DNA of 64,000 nt from Nocardia albiluteola (GCF_018860155.1 NZ_JAHKNI010000025.1:40403-104402); one strand, 5' to 3'. Counted from the stretch's first letter, positions 52,341 to 62,107 are shown. The notes: generated from the letters alone by a model not told the origin. Translations and numbers: made by a program.

Positions 52341-52620
52341 GCCCGGTGGCCGCTGCACGTGTCCGACCCTCAGCGGGATCTCCACGGCATTCCCGCTCCG
52401 GCTCGGAGCGCAATCGCCCGGCCGGGATCCGCCTGTCTCATCCGATACCTTCCACGGGGTTGACTTGATCGGCTCATATGTTCCAGAGTACATATCATGG
52501 TCTGAGTCACGGTGGCCCGCCGAAGAAATGGCCGTTGCGGCGACGGCATGCGCCGTGTCTGCCGTGGCGACGACCTGATGAGGGGTCGTTCGAAGTACAC
52601 AGTTTGACCAAGGAGGCGTT

Positions 52621-54186
52621 TTGCCCAAGAAACTGTCCGTCGCACGGCTCGGAACCGGCGGCCGGATCGGGATTCTCGGAGGTGCGGCCCTTGTCGCGCT
52701 CACCACTGCGGCGGCACCGACCGCAGCCGAGCCGGTGACCGGTGGCGCAGCCTGGCTGCATGCCGATGGTTCGGCGATCCGCGACTCCTCAGGGCGGCAG
52801 GTGCTGCTGCACGGGGTCAACGTCGTAGCGAAGACCGCGCCGTACTACGTCTCGGCCGATGGTCCGCTGACCTTCGGGCCGGGGGATGCCGACGCGATCG
52901 ATGCCGCCGGGTTCAATGTGGTGCGACTGGGGTTGCAGTGGAAGGGACTCGAACCAGGAAAGCTGCCGCCCAACAGTCCACAGGTATGCGGTGTCGGCCA
53001 AGTCGAAGATCCCGGCCAGTACGACCCCGAGGTGGTGTCGGCGTATCTGGATCGCATTGCGGACACGGTGGACATGTTGGCTCAGCGTCACATCTACACG
53101 CTGCTGGATATGCATCAGGACTTCTTCTCCGAGCGGTTCGGTGGTGATGGGGCACCGGATTGGGCGCTGTGCACCGACGGCGATCCGATCGTGACGACGC
53201 CGAGCAAGTTCGGCGAAGTGTTGCCCGCAACGCTGGCGACCACTGGGCACTTCTGGCGCAATGATGTGCGTGGCGGGCTGCAGCAGGAGTTCCAGCGGGT
53301 ATGGCGTGCTGTGGCATCGCGTTTCGCCGATGATCCCTGGGTGCTCGGTTACGATCCGTTCAACGAGCCGACGATCTTGGCGGCCGGCGACACCTCGATG
53401 GACACCCTGACGCAGTGCTTCTACGCGGGCACTCGCGATCCCGGTCGCGCGGCCGACGGCAGGGATTTGTCGTGCCCGGCAACCGTCCCTGAGGACGGTG
53501 TGTTGCAGGCGATCCGGTCGGTGGATGCCCACCACATGCTGCTGCCTGAACCCGCCATTCTGGGCGGCGGCCCACTGGGCCCGATGCCGGTCTCCAACAC
53601 CGTTGTCAACTTCCACAACTACTGCCTGCTCAGCGTGGCCACCCGTAATCTTATGGGCGGCAACGGATTCAGTAACGGCTGCCGCGCCCCCGAACAAGAG
53701 GCCATGGATCGGGCCGCGGTCGCATCGAACGGACAGCCACTGCTGGTGACCGAATTCGGTGCCGAGGACGACCGATCCGACCTCACCACCGTTGCCGACC
53801 TCGCCGATCAATATCTGACCGGTTGGGTCTACTGGGACTGGACCACCTACGGCGCGGGTGGCGACCAGGCCGCCACGCAACCCCTGCAAGACGATCTTGC
53901 TCTGCGCCCCAAGGCCAGAGCGCTGGTCCGCGCGTACCCAACCAATGTCGCGGGAACCCTCACCGCATTGCACTTCGACCCGGACACCCGCGTCATGACC
54001 ATGACCTACCTGGCATCATCGCCCGCGCCCACCGTCATCGCCGCCCCGGCTCTCGCGTACCCCGAAGGCTTCTGCGCCACCAGCAGCGAGGGGCACACGC
54101 AAACCACAACTGATCAAGTCACCGTGATCGCCCTGGACGGGCAGGACCCGACCGTAACCATCAAGCCTGGCCGTTGTACCGCTTGA
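52621..54186 (+). CDS. Secreted GH5 glycosidase, endoglycoceramidase-like
   Basis: The 521-residue protein starts at a TTG with GGAGG 5 bases upstream. Residues 1-37 form a Sec signal peptide (GILGGAALVALTTAAAPTAA). The catalytic TIM barrel has VLLHGVNVVAKTAPYYV, VVRLGLQWKGLEP, LLDMHQDFFSERFG, the acid/base Glu in YDPFNEPTIL (about residue 248) and the nucleophile Glu in LLVTEFGAEDD (about 380). DMHQD and these glutamates are typical of GH5 endoglycoceramidases, which cut the glycan from ceramide. A C-terminal beta domain follows. Export to the medium or envelope and action on host or environmental glycolipids are inferred. Confidence 0.85.
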   Translation: MPKKLSVARLGTGGRIGILGGAALVALTTAAAPTAAEPVTGGAAWLHADGSAIRDSSGRQVLLHGVNVVAKTAPYYVSADGPLTFGPGDADAIDAAGFNVVRLGLQWKGLEPGKLPPNSPQVCGVGQVEDPGQYDPEVVSAYLDRIADTVDMLAQRHIYTLLDMHQDFFSERFGGDGAPDWALCTDGDPIVTTPSKFGEVLPATLATTGHFWRNDVRGGLQQEFQRVWRAVASRFADDPWVLGYDPFNEPTILAAGDTSMDTLTQCFYAGTRDPGRAADGRDLSCPATVPEDGVLQAIRSVDAHHMLLPEPAILGGGPLGPMPVSNTVVNFHNYCLLSVATRNLMGGNGFSNGCRAPEQEAMDRAAVASNGQPLLVTEFGAEDDRSDLTTVADLADQYLTGWVYWDWTTYGAGGDQAATQPLQDDLALRPKARALVRAYPTNVAGTLTALHFDPDTRVMTMTYLASSPAPTVIAAPALAYPEGFCATSSEGHTQTTTDQVTVIALDGQDPTVTIKPGRCTA

Positions 54187-54306
54187 ACGCTGTTGCGGAC
54201 CAGCTGTTCACATGTGTAGGCAAGGACCGAAAGGAGCTTTCCGGGTCATGACAACACCGGATCGGCGGACGGACGCCGAGATCGAACGTCGAACCTTTCT
54301 GTGTAA

Positions 54307-54516
54307 TGGGCCTGGACCTGGTTTCGCGCCGACGATCGCCTCACCGCATTGGAAGCCGGAGCACAGCTTGTGCAGCTCGGGCTCGGAACGCTATTGATCG
54401 ATCGCCTTCCGCTCGAGCAACTCGCGGACCCACGCGGGGAGATTGCGCGCTCCGTCGTGACGATTCTCGACGATCACGCGCAAGCACGAACCAAGCCCGA
54501 CCAAAGTGTCGCTTAA
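54307..54516 (+). pseudogene. Possible C-terminal relic of a TetR-like regulator
   Basis: A frame without a start reads WFRADDRLTALEAGAQLVQL, GTLLIDRLPLEQLADPRGEI and ARSVVTILDDHAQA before a TAA at 54514-54516. The helical pattern is like the end of TetR-type ligand domains, but the match is by impression only. The remaining bases from 54187 to 54804 hold no other candidate gene. Confidence 0.3.
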
Positions 54517-54804
54517 GCAGCTTCATAACGCCTGTAGCGGATTCCCACAATTGAGGGGATGCGGGGGTAAAGCTGGGTAGAAGGGACCAGCTGTAACAGG
54601 TGCGAAGGAAGCCGAAGCACTGCAATACATTGATGCTACGAATCTAGCGGTGAAACCGAACGTTTGCAGCCGTCGCTGACTCAGCCCGCACGCATGTCCT
54701 CCACGCGCGGTCCTACCCGAGGACCGAAGGTGTTCGCAGTGGTCCGAGCACGCGTGCAGAGATACTCTGTCTGGTGTCCGCCGCGGGCGAATTGCGAGTA
54801 ACCG

Positions 54805-55245
54805 ATGGTTGAGAGCGATCCATTCAAAACGCAGCGTGATGCCGGTCTCGACGTCGTCACGGAGTTACGCGCAGCCGGGTTCGAGGACGCCGACGAGATC
54901 GGGCGGGGTGGTTTCGGGGCTGTCTATCGGTGTACCCAAATTGCCGCGGACCGCACCGTGGCGGTGAAGGTCCTCACCGGTGGACTGGCGGAGAACCGGG
55001 AGCGATTCTTTCGCGAGCAACGAGCGATGGGGCGGCTCACCGGGCACCCGAACATCGCCGGCATGCTCGAGTTCGGGGAAACCGGAACCGGCCGCCCCTA
55101 CTTCGTGATGCCGTACCACTCTTGAGGCTCGCTTGACGCCCGCATCCGGCACGACGGTCCACTGTCCCTCGCGGACATGCTTCACGTCGGGGTCAAGATA
55201 GCGGGTGCACTGGAATCCGCACATCGAGCAGGAGTCTTACACCGC
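54805..55245 (+). pseudogene. Truncated PknK-like protein kinase, with nonsense codon
   Basis: The frame from the ATG at 54805 gives EIGRGGFGAVYRCTQIAADR, VAVKVL, REQRAMGRLTGHPNIAGMLE and YFVMPYHS, close to the kinase start of the 22794-26222 protein (GRGGFGVVYR; EQQAMGTLSGHPNI; MMPYHS). A TGA at 55123-55125 interrupts it; the same frame continues GSLDARIRHDGPLSLADML and ALESAHRAGVLHR, ending just before the catalytic HRD motif. At about 55246 it meets sulfatase sequence in the opposite orientation. It is a dead paralogue created by recombination. Confidence 0.85.
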
Positions 55246-56178
55246 ATTCCGAACAGCGCGCCGGCGCGGATCTCGGTATCGGCGGCGACCGGCAATGGCG
55301 CCCCCTGCGTGTCGGCGGGGATCTGGATGCCGAAGAAGGCGAGAAGGGTGGGAGCCAGATCGATGGTCTGCACCAGCGCCTGCCGCCGTTCCCCCGCGGC
55401 CTGGGTGCGCGGATCCCATGCGAACAGCGGCAGGTGCACCAGCTCGTTGTACCAGGGCTGCACCGACTTTCCCCACCAGCCGCGTTCGCCGAGCAGGAAG
55501 CCGTGGTCGGTGTTGACGATCAGCATGGTGTCGTCCCACAGGTTCAGCTCGTCCATCATGGCGAGCACCCAGCCCAGCGAGTGATCGCACATCGACAGCA
55601 GCGCCGCGTATTCGTGCCGAACGTGCTGCGCCTCGTCTTCGGTCTCGGTGACGCGCTTGTAGTCGGGCCAGTCGAAGTGTGGGCCGTCGTAGTCGTGCGG
55701 GTAGAGATCCTTGTAGTTCTTGTGGCTGAAGAACGGCTCGTGCGGATCGAAGGTCTCGATCTGCACGAACCAGCGGTCGGCGGCGGCATTAGTGCGGATG
55801 AACTCGAGACCGGCGTCGAAGGTCAGCGTCTGCGAATGCTCCGCCTCGGTCGGCATGTGACTGCGGTTCACCCAGTCCTGCACATAGGCCGGCATGATCA
55901 CTGGCCAGATGGGTGTGAATCCCGTTCTGCTTCAACAATTCCGGCATGGAATCATCGAACGGCTCCAGCGGACCCCAGCTCCGGTGCAGGAAGTTGTGGC
56001 GGCCGGTGTGGATCTCGTGGCGGGCGGGCATGCACGGCATGGACCCGGCCCAGGCGTTGTCGAAGGTGACGGCACGTTCGGCGAGCCGGGCGAAGTTGGG
56101 CGCGTCCGTCCAATCACACCCGTACGGCGGTAGCATGCGCCGGTTCAGGCTGTCGAACATCGCCATAATGGCTTTCAC
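55246..56178 (-). pseudogene. Arylsulfatase copy 1, deleted and truncated
   Basis: From a GTG at 56178 (AGGAG 7 bases upstream): AIMAMFDSLNRRMLPPYGCD, then the sulfatase signature GSMPCMPARHEIHTGRHNFL, in which Cys of C-M-P-A-R is the residue converted to formylglycine. Near 55900 the frame shifts and roughly 40-50 expected residues are missing. The sequence continues PAYVQDWVNRSHMP, WFVQIETFDPHEPFF and TMLIVNTDHGFLLGERGWWG. The C-terminus is lost at the junction with the kinase fragment. The gene lies directly after FGE copy 2. Confidence 0.85.
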
Positions 56179-56188
56179 GGGCAGTCTC

Positions 56189-57213
56189 CTAGTTTGCAGG
56201 GTGTAACGGGAGAAGACGGTTCGGCAGTGCTTCGACCGTCGCGTCCGGGCTTGCCACGCAACGAAATCCGGCATGGCCGGTGGAGCTGTCAGGGGTATTG
56301 GCCGAGCGGGCCGCGACCCGGTAGCGGAAGCAATAGGAGTCGTGGCATATGTGCGAGCCACCGCGAATCACCTTGCTGTCGCCGGTCTTCGGGCCGGACG
56401 GGTCGATGGTGAGGCCGGGCCGGTGGCCGGTGGTCCACCAGTCGGCGCACCACTCCCACACGTTGCCGCAGATGTTGTAGAGCCCGAATCCATTGGGCTC
56501 GAAGGCATCCACCGGCGCAGTGCCGCGGTAGCCGTCGGCGGCGGTGTTCTTGGCCGGGAAGCTGCCGCGCCAGATATTGCACCGGTATTCGCCGCCGGGG
56601 TCGAGGTCGTCGCCCCAGGGGTAGCGGGCTCGCGACAGGCCGCCGCGGGCGGTGTGCTTCCATTCCGCTTCGGTGGGCAGCCGCTTGCCGGCCCAGGTGG
56701 CGTAGGCGTGCGCGTCGTTCCAGGACACGTGGGCGACCGGATATGGCGGCCGCGGCCGTCCAGATCACTGCCGGGGCCTTCGGGTCGATCCCATTGCGCG
56801 CCGCTCACCCCACACCACCACGGGGTGCGCTCCGGGCGCGGGGCGTCGCGGCGCAGCACGGCGGGCAGGAACCCGGCGAAGACATAGGACCAGCCGAGCC
56901 GGTCGGCGTCGGTGTGGTAGCCGGTGTCCGCGATGAACTCGGCCAATTCGTCATTGGTCACCGCGCAGGCGTCGATCAGGAACGGGGACAGCCGGACTGG
57001 CCGCACCGGGCCTTCACCGTCACCCTGGTAACCGACCGCGTCGGCGGTGCCCATCAGGAATTCCCCGCCCGGCAGCGCGATCATGCCGGTGGTGTCCAAT
57101 CGCCCAGGCGTGACCGCCGGGACGAACGCCTCCGGCCGACTGTCCGAGCTCGAACGCGACGGCGGACAGCAGGTCGGCCGGGAGTCGCCGTGGGCGTGAT
57201 CGGGTGGATTCAT
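56189..57213 (-). pseudogene. Formylglycine-generating enzyme copy 2, single frameshift
   Basis: From the ATG at 57213 (AAGGAG upstream): DTTGMIALPGGEFLMGTADA, PVRLSPFLIDACAVTNDELA and ERTPWWCGVSGAQWD. At about 56750 a frameshift in a GGCCGCGGCCGCC tract breaks the gene; the second frame continues AHVSWNDAHAYATWAGKRLP, YNICGNVWEWCADWW and the active site GGSHICHDSYCFRYRVAARS to a stop at 56189. Both Cys and the fold motifs are kept, so a single indel separates this from a working FGE. A sequencing error in the GC tract is possible. Its target would be the sulfatase 10 bases downstream. Confidence 0.82.
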
Positions 57214-57272
57214 CGAGCTCCTTCACATTCCGGACTCTGGCCACGGACGTCGAGGGCTTCCCTGCGGTTTCA

Positions 57273-57302
57273 TTGACACACTATGACACAAGTGTCATAG
57301 TG
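57273..57302 (+). promoter_or_regulatory. Promoter overlapped by a perfect 24-bp operator palindrome
   Basis: CACTATGACAC (57279-57289) and GTGTCATAGTG (57292-57302) are exact inverted arms around AA. A -35 TTGACA (57273-57278) and a -10 CATAGT (57296-57301) with 17-base spacing lie across it, pointing to the plus-strand sulfatase remnant at 57366; a CATAGT also faces FGE copy 2 on the minus strand. A dimeric repressor bound here would block both directions. The regulator is not obvious; the PadR protein at 50865-51431 is one candidate. Confidence 0.75.
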
Positions 57303-57365
57303 AATCGTACTCAACTATTGGAGTGCATGCCACAGAGCCGGCGCACCTGCCGGAAGGAATCGCCG

Positions 57366-57734
57366 ATGAAAATCGTCTACGTCGACGTCGATACGCTGCG
57401 GGCCGATCACACGGGCGCATACGGATATCAGCGAGACATCACCCCGAATCTGGATGCGATGGCCAAGGATTCGGTGTGTGTCGACCGGTATTACTGCTCC
57501 GATTCCGAGCAGGCCGACGACCTGTACCGCCACCTGCATCCGGACAACGGCGCGCTCGGCGCCTCCTGGACAGCCCAGGGCCCACTCATGTCCCCCGAGG
57601 AGCGAGTGATCTTCATGAATTTCCTTGCCGCCCAGAAGAAACCGGAGGAAGCCGCCAAGGACGCTGGCGACGCCGTCCCTTTCCGCCGGTTGCTGGGCGT
57701 GCGTGAGGCATCGAACGCCGAGTCCGGCGCGTGA
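57366..57734 (+). pseudogene. Arylsulfatase copy 2, in-frame internal deletion
   Basis: The 122-residue frame starts MKIVYVDVDTLRADHTGAYG and YQRDITPNLDAMAKDSVCVD, the N-terminus of a sulfatase with metal-binding Asp residues. After RYYCSDS it jumps to a C-terminal-like stretch (MSPEERVIFMNFLAAQKKPE), so the catalytic C-x-P-x-R motif and most of the enzyme are gone. The frame is open, so a short protein could still be made. AAGGAA precedes the ATG. It is driven by the palindromic promoter. Confidence 0.75.
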
Positions 57735-57775
57735 ACCGCGCACCCGAATCCCCGTTCCCCCACACAGGAGAAGAG

Positions 57776-58912
57776 ATGACTCAACCTTTGCCCGCCGACG
57801 CACCCGATCTCGAAGCCCGTGGTCGCGATAGGAGTCCGATGTCTCAGCTCAGCCGCCCGCCATTCGATCCGGAGCTGGACGCTGTGTGGGACGTTGTTCT
57901 GGCCGTCGTCGGTGACCAGATCCCGACTCTGACCCGGGAGGCCATCCAGCAGTTGCGGGAGCGGCCCAGCTTCAAGCTGACTGACGAGATGGTGGCGAAG
58001 GCCGGTCTGGTGAGTCGCGAGCTCTCCATCCCCGGCTACGAAGGCGAGACCCTCGCCGCGACCGTGATCTCCCGTGCCGACCACACGGGCCTCGGTCCAG
58101 GCATTTACCACATCCACGGTGGAGGCATGGTGACCGGGCACCGCATGCTAGGCCCGGCCCAGATGCTGCCCTGGATCGTCGAGCACGACGCGGTCCTGGT
58201 CACCGTCGAGTATCGCCTCGCGCCGGAGTTCCCCGACCCCTATCCGGTCGAGGACTGCTACGCGGGGCTCGTTTGGACCGCCGACCACGCCGCCGAACTC
58301 GGCATCGACGCGGACCGGCTCATCGTCGCCGGCGGGAGCGCAGGCGGCGGGCTTTCCGCTGGCACTGCGCTGCTGGCCCGCGACCGGCAGGGGCCGAAGT
58401 TGGCCGGCCAAGTCCTGATCGGCCCGATGATCGACGATCGCGACCAGACCGTCTCCACACTCCAGTACGACGACGCCGGGATCGGGACACGCGCGTACGA
58501 CCAACTCGGGTGGTGGGCCCTCCTCGGCGAACGACGCGGGACCGAGAATGTCTCGATCTACGCCGCGCCTGCCCGCGCGAAAGACCTGTCGGGGCTGCCG
58601 CCGACCTACATCGACTGCGGGTCGGCCGAGGTGTTCCGTGACGAGGACGTCGCCTACGCGACCGCACTGTGGGAGGCCGGAGTTGCGGCCGAGCTACACG
58701 TATGGGCGGGCGGGTTCCACAGCTTCCATGCGATCGCGCCGCACACCGCGATAGCACAGGCCGCGAATACAGCACGGAACGCCTGGGTCGCCCGCCTGTT
58801 CGGGCCCGGTGCCCCCAGGCGACACGCGAAGGTCGTCGTCGACCTCACCGCGCCGCACGCTTCCCACCACGCCCTGTCGAACGAGAAAGGCAGGAGCGGC
58901 CAGTGCGGCTGA
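57776..58912 (+). CDS. Alpha/beta hydrolase, hormone-sensitive-lipase-type esterase
   Basis: The 378-residue protein has the HSL-family oxyanion motif YHIHGGGMVTGHRM (about residue 110), VTVEYRLAPEFPDPYPVEDC, the nucleophile elbow IVAGGSAGGGLSAGTA (about 187), Asp in YIDCGSAEVFRDED (about 285) and His in WAGGFHSFHAIAP (about 315). These are the catalytic triad and HGGG of type IV bacterial esterases. GGAG lies 5 bases before the ATG; an alternative start at 57839 also has a ribosome-binding site. Its stop overlaps the start of the reductase gene that follows. Confidence 0.9.
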   Translation: MTQPLPADAPDLEARGRDRSPMSQLSRPPFDPELDAVWDVVLAVVGDQIPTLTREAIQQLRERPSFKLTDEMVAKAGLVSRELSIPGYEGETLAATVISRADHTGLGPGIYHIHGGGMVTGHRMLGPAQMLPWIVEHDAVLVTVEYRLAPEFPDPYPVEDCYAGLVWTADHAAELGIDADRLIVAGGSAGGGLSAGTALLARDRQGPKLAGQVLIGPMIDDRDQTVSTLQYDDAGIGTRAYDQLGWWALLGERRGTENVSIYAAPARAKDLSGLPPTYIDCGSAEVFRDEDVAYATALWEAGVAAELHVWAGGFHSFHAIAPHTAIAQAANTARNAWVARLFGPGAPRRHAKVVVDLTAPHASHHALSNEKGRSGQCG

Positions 58913-59922
58913 CACCCGGTGACGAATCGAGGTTCGTCGTCTACGGCGCGGGATGTATCGGCGCCTACCTCGGAGGATGGCTGCTCGCCGCAGGCTATCG
59001 CGTGGCATTCGTTCGCCGGACATCGTTCGAAGACGCATCGAGGTTCGGCTTCGGCGTCCAGGACAGACACGCACGGCAGGCCCACATCGTCCCCGATTCG
59101 TGCACCCTCATCACACCTACGGAGATCGGCCCAGGCGACACCGTCCTGGTGACGGTCAAATCCGGCGCCACCGATCACGTCGCAGCCGAGTTGAGCACCC
59201 TGTCACCCGGGTCGATCGTCAGCGTGCAAAACGGCATCAGCAACGTATCCCGCCTTCAAGCAACCAACCCAGGGGTCGCGGTCGCGGGCGCCATGATCCC
59301 CTTCAACATCATCCGCACCGAGGACAACATCTTCCGGCAGACCACGACGGGAAGAGTGCTGATCGGTCCGCAAGGGCAACATCTCGCGAACGCCCTCCTC
59401 AACGCGGGAGTCGACGCTGCCGTCACCGCCGACATCGAAGCAATCCAGGCCGGCAAGCTACTGATGAACCTGAACAACGCGATTCACGCTCTGTCCGGGG
59501 TGTCGCTCTCGCAAGAATTGAGCTCCCGGGACTACCGAGTCGTGCTCGCGGCAGCGCAGCGCGAGGCACTCGAGGCATTCCGACTGCACCGCACACCGGT
59601 AGCCAGTCCGCTGTCCAACATCGCCCCGCGGCTGATACCCACTCTCCTGCGCACCCCGGACATGGTGTTCAACCGCATCGCCCGGCCGCTCCTCGATTCG
59701 GATGCAGACGCCTCATCCTCGCTCCGGGACGACCTTCTGGCGGGAAAGAAAACGGAGGTGCGATTCCTCAACGGCGAAATCGTCGACATGCTCGAACGAA
59801 TGGGCCACCACGCCCACGTGAACCAGACGCTCGTACAACTGGTCGAGCACGCAGAAAAAGACGGTCAGCCGTCGGCCATATCCGGGCCTCGGCTGCGAGA
59901 GGAGATACTCCGATCGCGCTGA
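58903..59922 (+). CDS. Ketopantoate reductase-family (ApbA/PanE) dehydrogenase
   Basis: The 339-residue protein (GTG at 58903, AGGAG 7 bases upstream) has the NADPH motif FVVYGAGCIGAYLGGWLLAA, VLVTVKSGATDHVAAEL, VSVQNGISN and IEAIQAGKLLMNLNNAIHAL with the catalytic Lys and conserved Asn, then the C-terminal ApbA helix domain (TEVRFLNGEIVDMLERMG). It reduces a 2-keto acid such as ketopantoate or a related substrate. It overlaps the esterase gene by 10 bases, so the two proteins probably act in one pathway. Given the esterase partner, a catabolic 2-keto-acid substrate is possible. Confidence 0.85.
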   Translation: MRLTPGDESRFVVYGAGCIGAYLGGWLLAAGYRVAFVRRTSFEDASRFGFGVQDRHARQAHIVPDSCTLITPTEIGPGDTVLVTVKSGATDHVAAELSTLSPGSIVSVQNGISNVSRLQATNPGVAVAGAMIPFNIIRTEDNIFRQTTTGRVLIGPQGQHLANALLNAGVDAAVTADIEAIQAGKLLMNLNNAIHALSGVSLSQELSSRDYRVVLAAAQREALEAFRLHRTPVASPLSNIAPRLIPTLLRTPDMVFNRIARPLLDSDADASSSLRDDLLAGKKTEVRFLNGEIVDMLERMGHHAHVNQTLVQLVEHAEKDGQPSAISGPRLREEILRSR

Positions 59923-60104
59923 CCATTCCACGAGCGTGACCGGGCGACCGGATCACCCGTGTGGAGATTCCGGTACCCGCACGCGCCAGCCGACAGGGAT
60001 ACCCAGACGATGTCTATCATCCGGGGTAACATCAAAATCGGCCTGCGACAGTCCTGCCGCAGCACCACGCGACCCGGCCCTGTTATCCAGGGCAAGTCGG
60101 AGAC

Positions 60105-60700
60105 GTGGCATCGATAGCCGCGAGCGTGACCCGCATCCGCAGCCATCCGACGCGCACCCTGCGCGCCTCCGCCGAGGCGTTCCTGGATACCCTCGGGCCC
60201 GGCAACCCACGCCGCGCCTACGGCATCGCGGTCGTCAAGACCGTCGACCAGCTGGACGGCCGCGGTCTCGACGGACTGTCCAGCCCCAGCCGGGCCCTGG
60301 AGTCGGTCTCCGACGACGAGACCGGGCGCAGCCCTCGAAACCCTGTGGGGCGCAGCGGCGGTCAATACGTGGAACGCGCGCCGCGCCGCGGTCGCGAAAT
60401 GGCTTTCCTGGTGGCGTGAGCAAGGTTGGGATGCTCCGCGGGTGCCGTCTCGGCCGCGCGCTGCACCCCGCCGGACTCCGAAACGCGGTCGCGGACCCCG
60501 ATCGACCGGCTCATCTCCCGCCGCGACATCCATCTGAGGGAGAAGACACTGCGGCGGATACTGTATGAAACCTGCGCTCGCGCAGATGAACTGCTTCAGC
60601 TCAATATCGAGGACCTCGACCTCGCTGGCCGGTGCGCCCGCGTGAAGTCCAAGGGCGCCAAACCCCGCAGGCCGGCGGTGCCCAGCCGACCGTTCCCTGA
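60105..60700 (+). pseudogene. Tyrosine recombinase (phage-type integrase), frameshifted remnant
   Basis: The first frame gives SHPTRTLRASAEAFLDTLGP and GIAVVKTVDQLDG, a second frame gives ALETLWGAAAVNTWNARRAA and VAKWLSWWREQGW (core-binding domain), and a third gives REKTLRRILYETCARADELL, QLNIEDLDLAGRCARVKSKG with the start of the catalytic domain (Arg in CARADELL). The tail with the His-x2-Arg and Tyr motifs is missing. It suggests that this stretch, next to the NLR locus, came with a mobile element. Confidence 0.78.
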
Positions 60701-60799
60701 GCTCCTTGCTTCTACCGCACATTGCAGACCCACAAACCGATGGATTTGCCCACGCACGACAACCGATTGCCCGGCCGTGCTCGACCCTGGAAGGTTTCC

Positions 60800-62107
60800 A
60801 TGCATCATCCGCCGAACATCCCGACTGACACACTGTGGGACGAACTGGCTCGTATCAGGGGCGAGTTGGCGGAGCTGTACACCGACCTCCATCAACATCC
60901 GGAGCTGTCGCTGCAAGAGTTCCGCACGGCCGCTGCACTCGCAGATCGATTGAGGCAGTTCGGCTTCGACACCGAAACCGGCGTCGGCGGGACAGGAGTG
61001 GTTGCCGCTCTGCGTAATGGTGAGGGCCCGGTGGTGATGCTGCGCGCCGACATCGATGCGCTACCGGTGCAGGAAAAGACCGGCCTTGACTACGCCAGCA
61101 CAGCGCAAGCGCACGATCACACCGGTCAGCAGGTTCCGGTGATGCACGCTTGTGGCCACGATATGCACGCCACGTGCCTGATCGGCGCGGCAGCGGTGCT
61201 CGCCCACACCAGATCGACGTGGTCGGGGACGTTGGTGCTGGTATGCCAGCCCGCCGAGGAACTCGCCCGCGGCGCGCGCGCCATGATTGCCGACGGCCTG
61301 TTCGAACGGTTCCCGAAACCGGCGATCATCCTCGCTCAGCATGTCGGGCCGCTGCCGGCCGGAATGATCGGATACGGCACCGGCGCGATCATGGCGAGCT
61401 GGGATTCGATGGATGTGGTGCTGCACGGGCGCGGCGGACACGGATCACGCCCGGAGGCTGCCGTGGATCCAGTGTTGATGGCGGCGTCGGTGGTCACGCG
61501 GCTGCAGCGCATCGTCGCCCGCGAGGTTGCGCCCATCGACACCGCGGTGGTCACGGTTGGGCGGTTGCAGGCCGGCACAAAGGGCAACATCATTCCCGAT
61601 ACCGCCGAACTCAGCATCGACGTGCGTACCTACACCGAACCGACCCGGGCACTGGTGTGCGCGGCGATCGAGCGCATCGTGCGCGCGGAAGCCGCCGCGT
61701 CCGGCGCGCCGCGCGAACCGGAATTCGACTGGACTACAGCCGCGCCGGCATTGGTGAGCGATCCGACCGCCACCACGACGACGGTAGCGACGTTCGAGCA
61801 GCATTTCGGCAAGGACCGCGTTGTCGCCCTTCCGCCGCTGACCGGCAGCGAAGACGCTGGAATCTTGGCGGAAGCCGCAGCCGTCCCGATGGTGTACTGG
61901 TTTTGGGGCGGCATCGATTTCGCCTCCCGCGCAACCGGTTTCGAGCACGTTCCAGCCAACCACGCGCCCGACTTCGCCCCCGACATCGAACCAACACTCA
62001 CCACTGGTGTCCAAACGCTGGTGCTGGCCGCGCTAACGTGGCTGGGCACCGATCCCCGGTCGACATCGACCACTTCCGAAGGACATGAACGATCCGTCTC
62101 CGCGTGA
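60800..62107 (+). CDS. M20-family amidohydrolase (hippurate hydrolase-like)
   Basis: The 435-residue enzyme (ATG at 60800, GGAAGG upstream) has LYTDLHQHPELSLQEF, RADIDALPVQEKTGLDYAST, the metal motif MHACGHDMHATCLIGAAAVL (about residue 115), CQPAEELARGARAMIADGLF (about 155), GRGGHGSRPEAAVDPVLMAA (dimerisation domain, about 215) and ITGSEDAG-like LTGSEDAGILAEAA near 355. These are the signatures of M20D amidohydrolases, which hydrolyse N-acyl amino acids such as hippurate or indole-acetyl amino acids with a divalent metal. The adjacent TetR-type relic overlaps its 3' end by 24 bases and may have controlled it. Confidence 0.9.
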   Translation: MHHPPNIPTDTLWDELARIRGELAELYTDLHQHPELSLQEFRTAAALADRLRQFGFDTETGVGGTGVVAALRNGEGPVVMLRADIDALPVQEKTGLDYASTAQAHDHTGQQVPVMHACGHDMHATCLIGAAAVLAHTRSTWSGTLVLVCQPAEELARGARAMIADGLFERFPKPAIILAQHVGPLPAGMIGYGTGAIMASWDSMDVVLHGRGGHGSRPEAAVDPVLMAASVVTRLQRIVAREVAPIDTAVVTVGRLQAGTKGNIIPDTAELSIDVRTYTEPTRALVCAAIERIVRAEAAASGAPREPEFDWTTAAPALVSDPTATTTTVATFEQHFGKDRVVALPPLTGSEDAGILAEAAAVPMVYWFWGGIDFASRATGFEHVPANHAPDFAPDIEPTLTTGVQTLVLAALTWLGTDPRSTSTTSEGHERSVSA

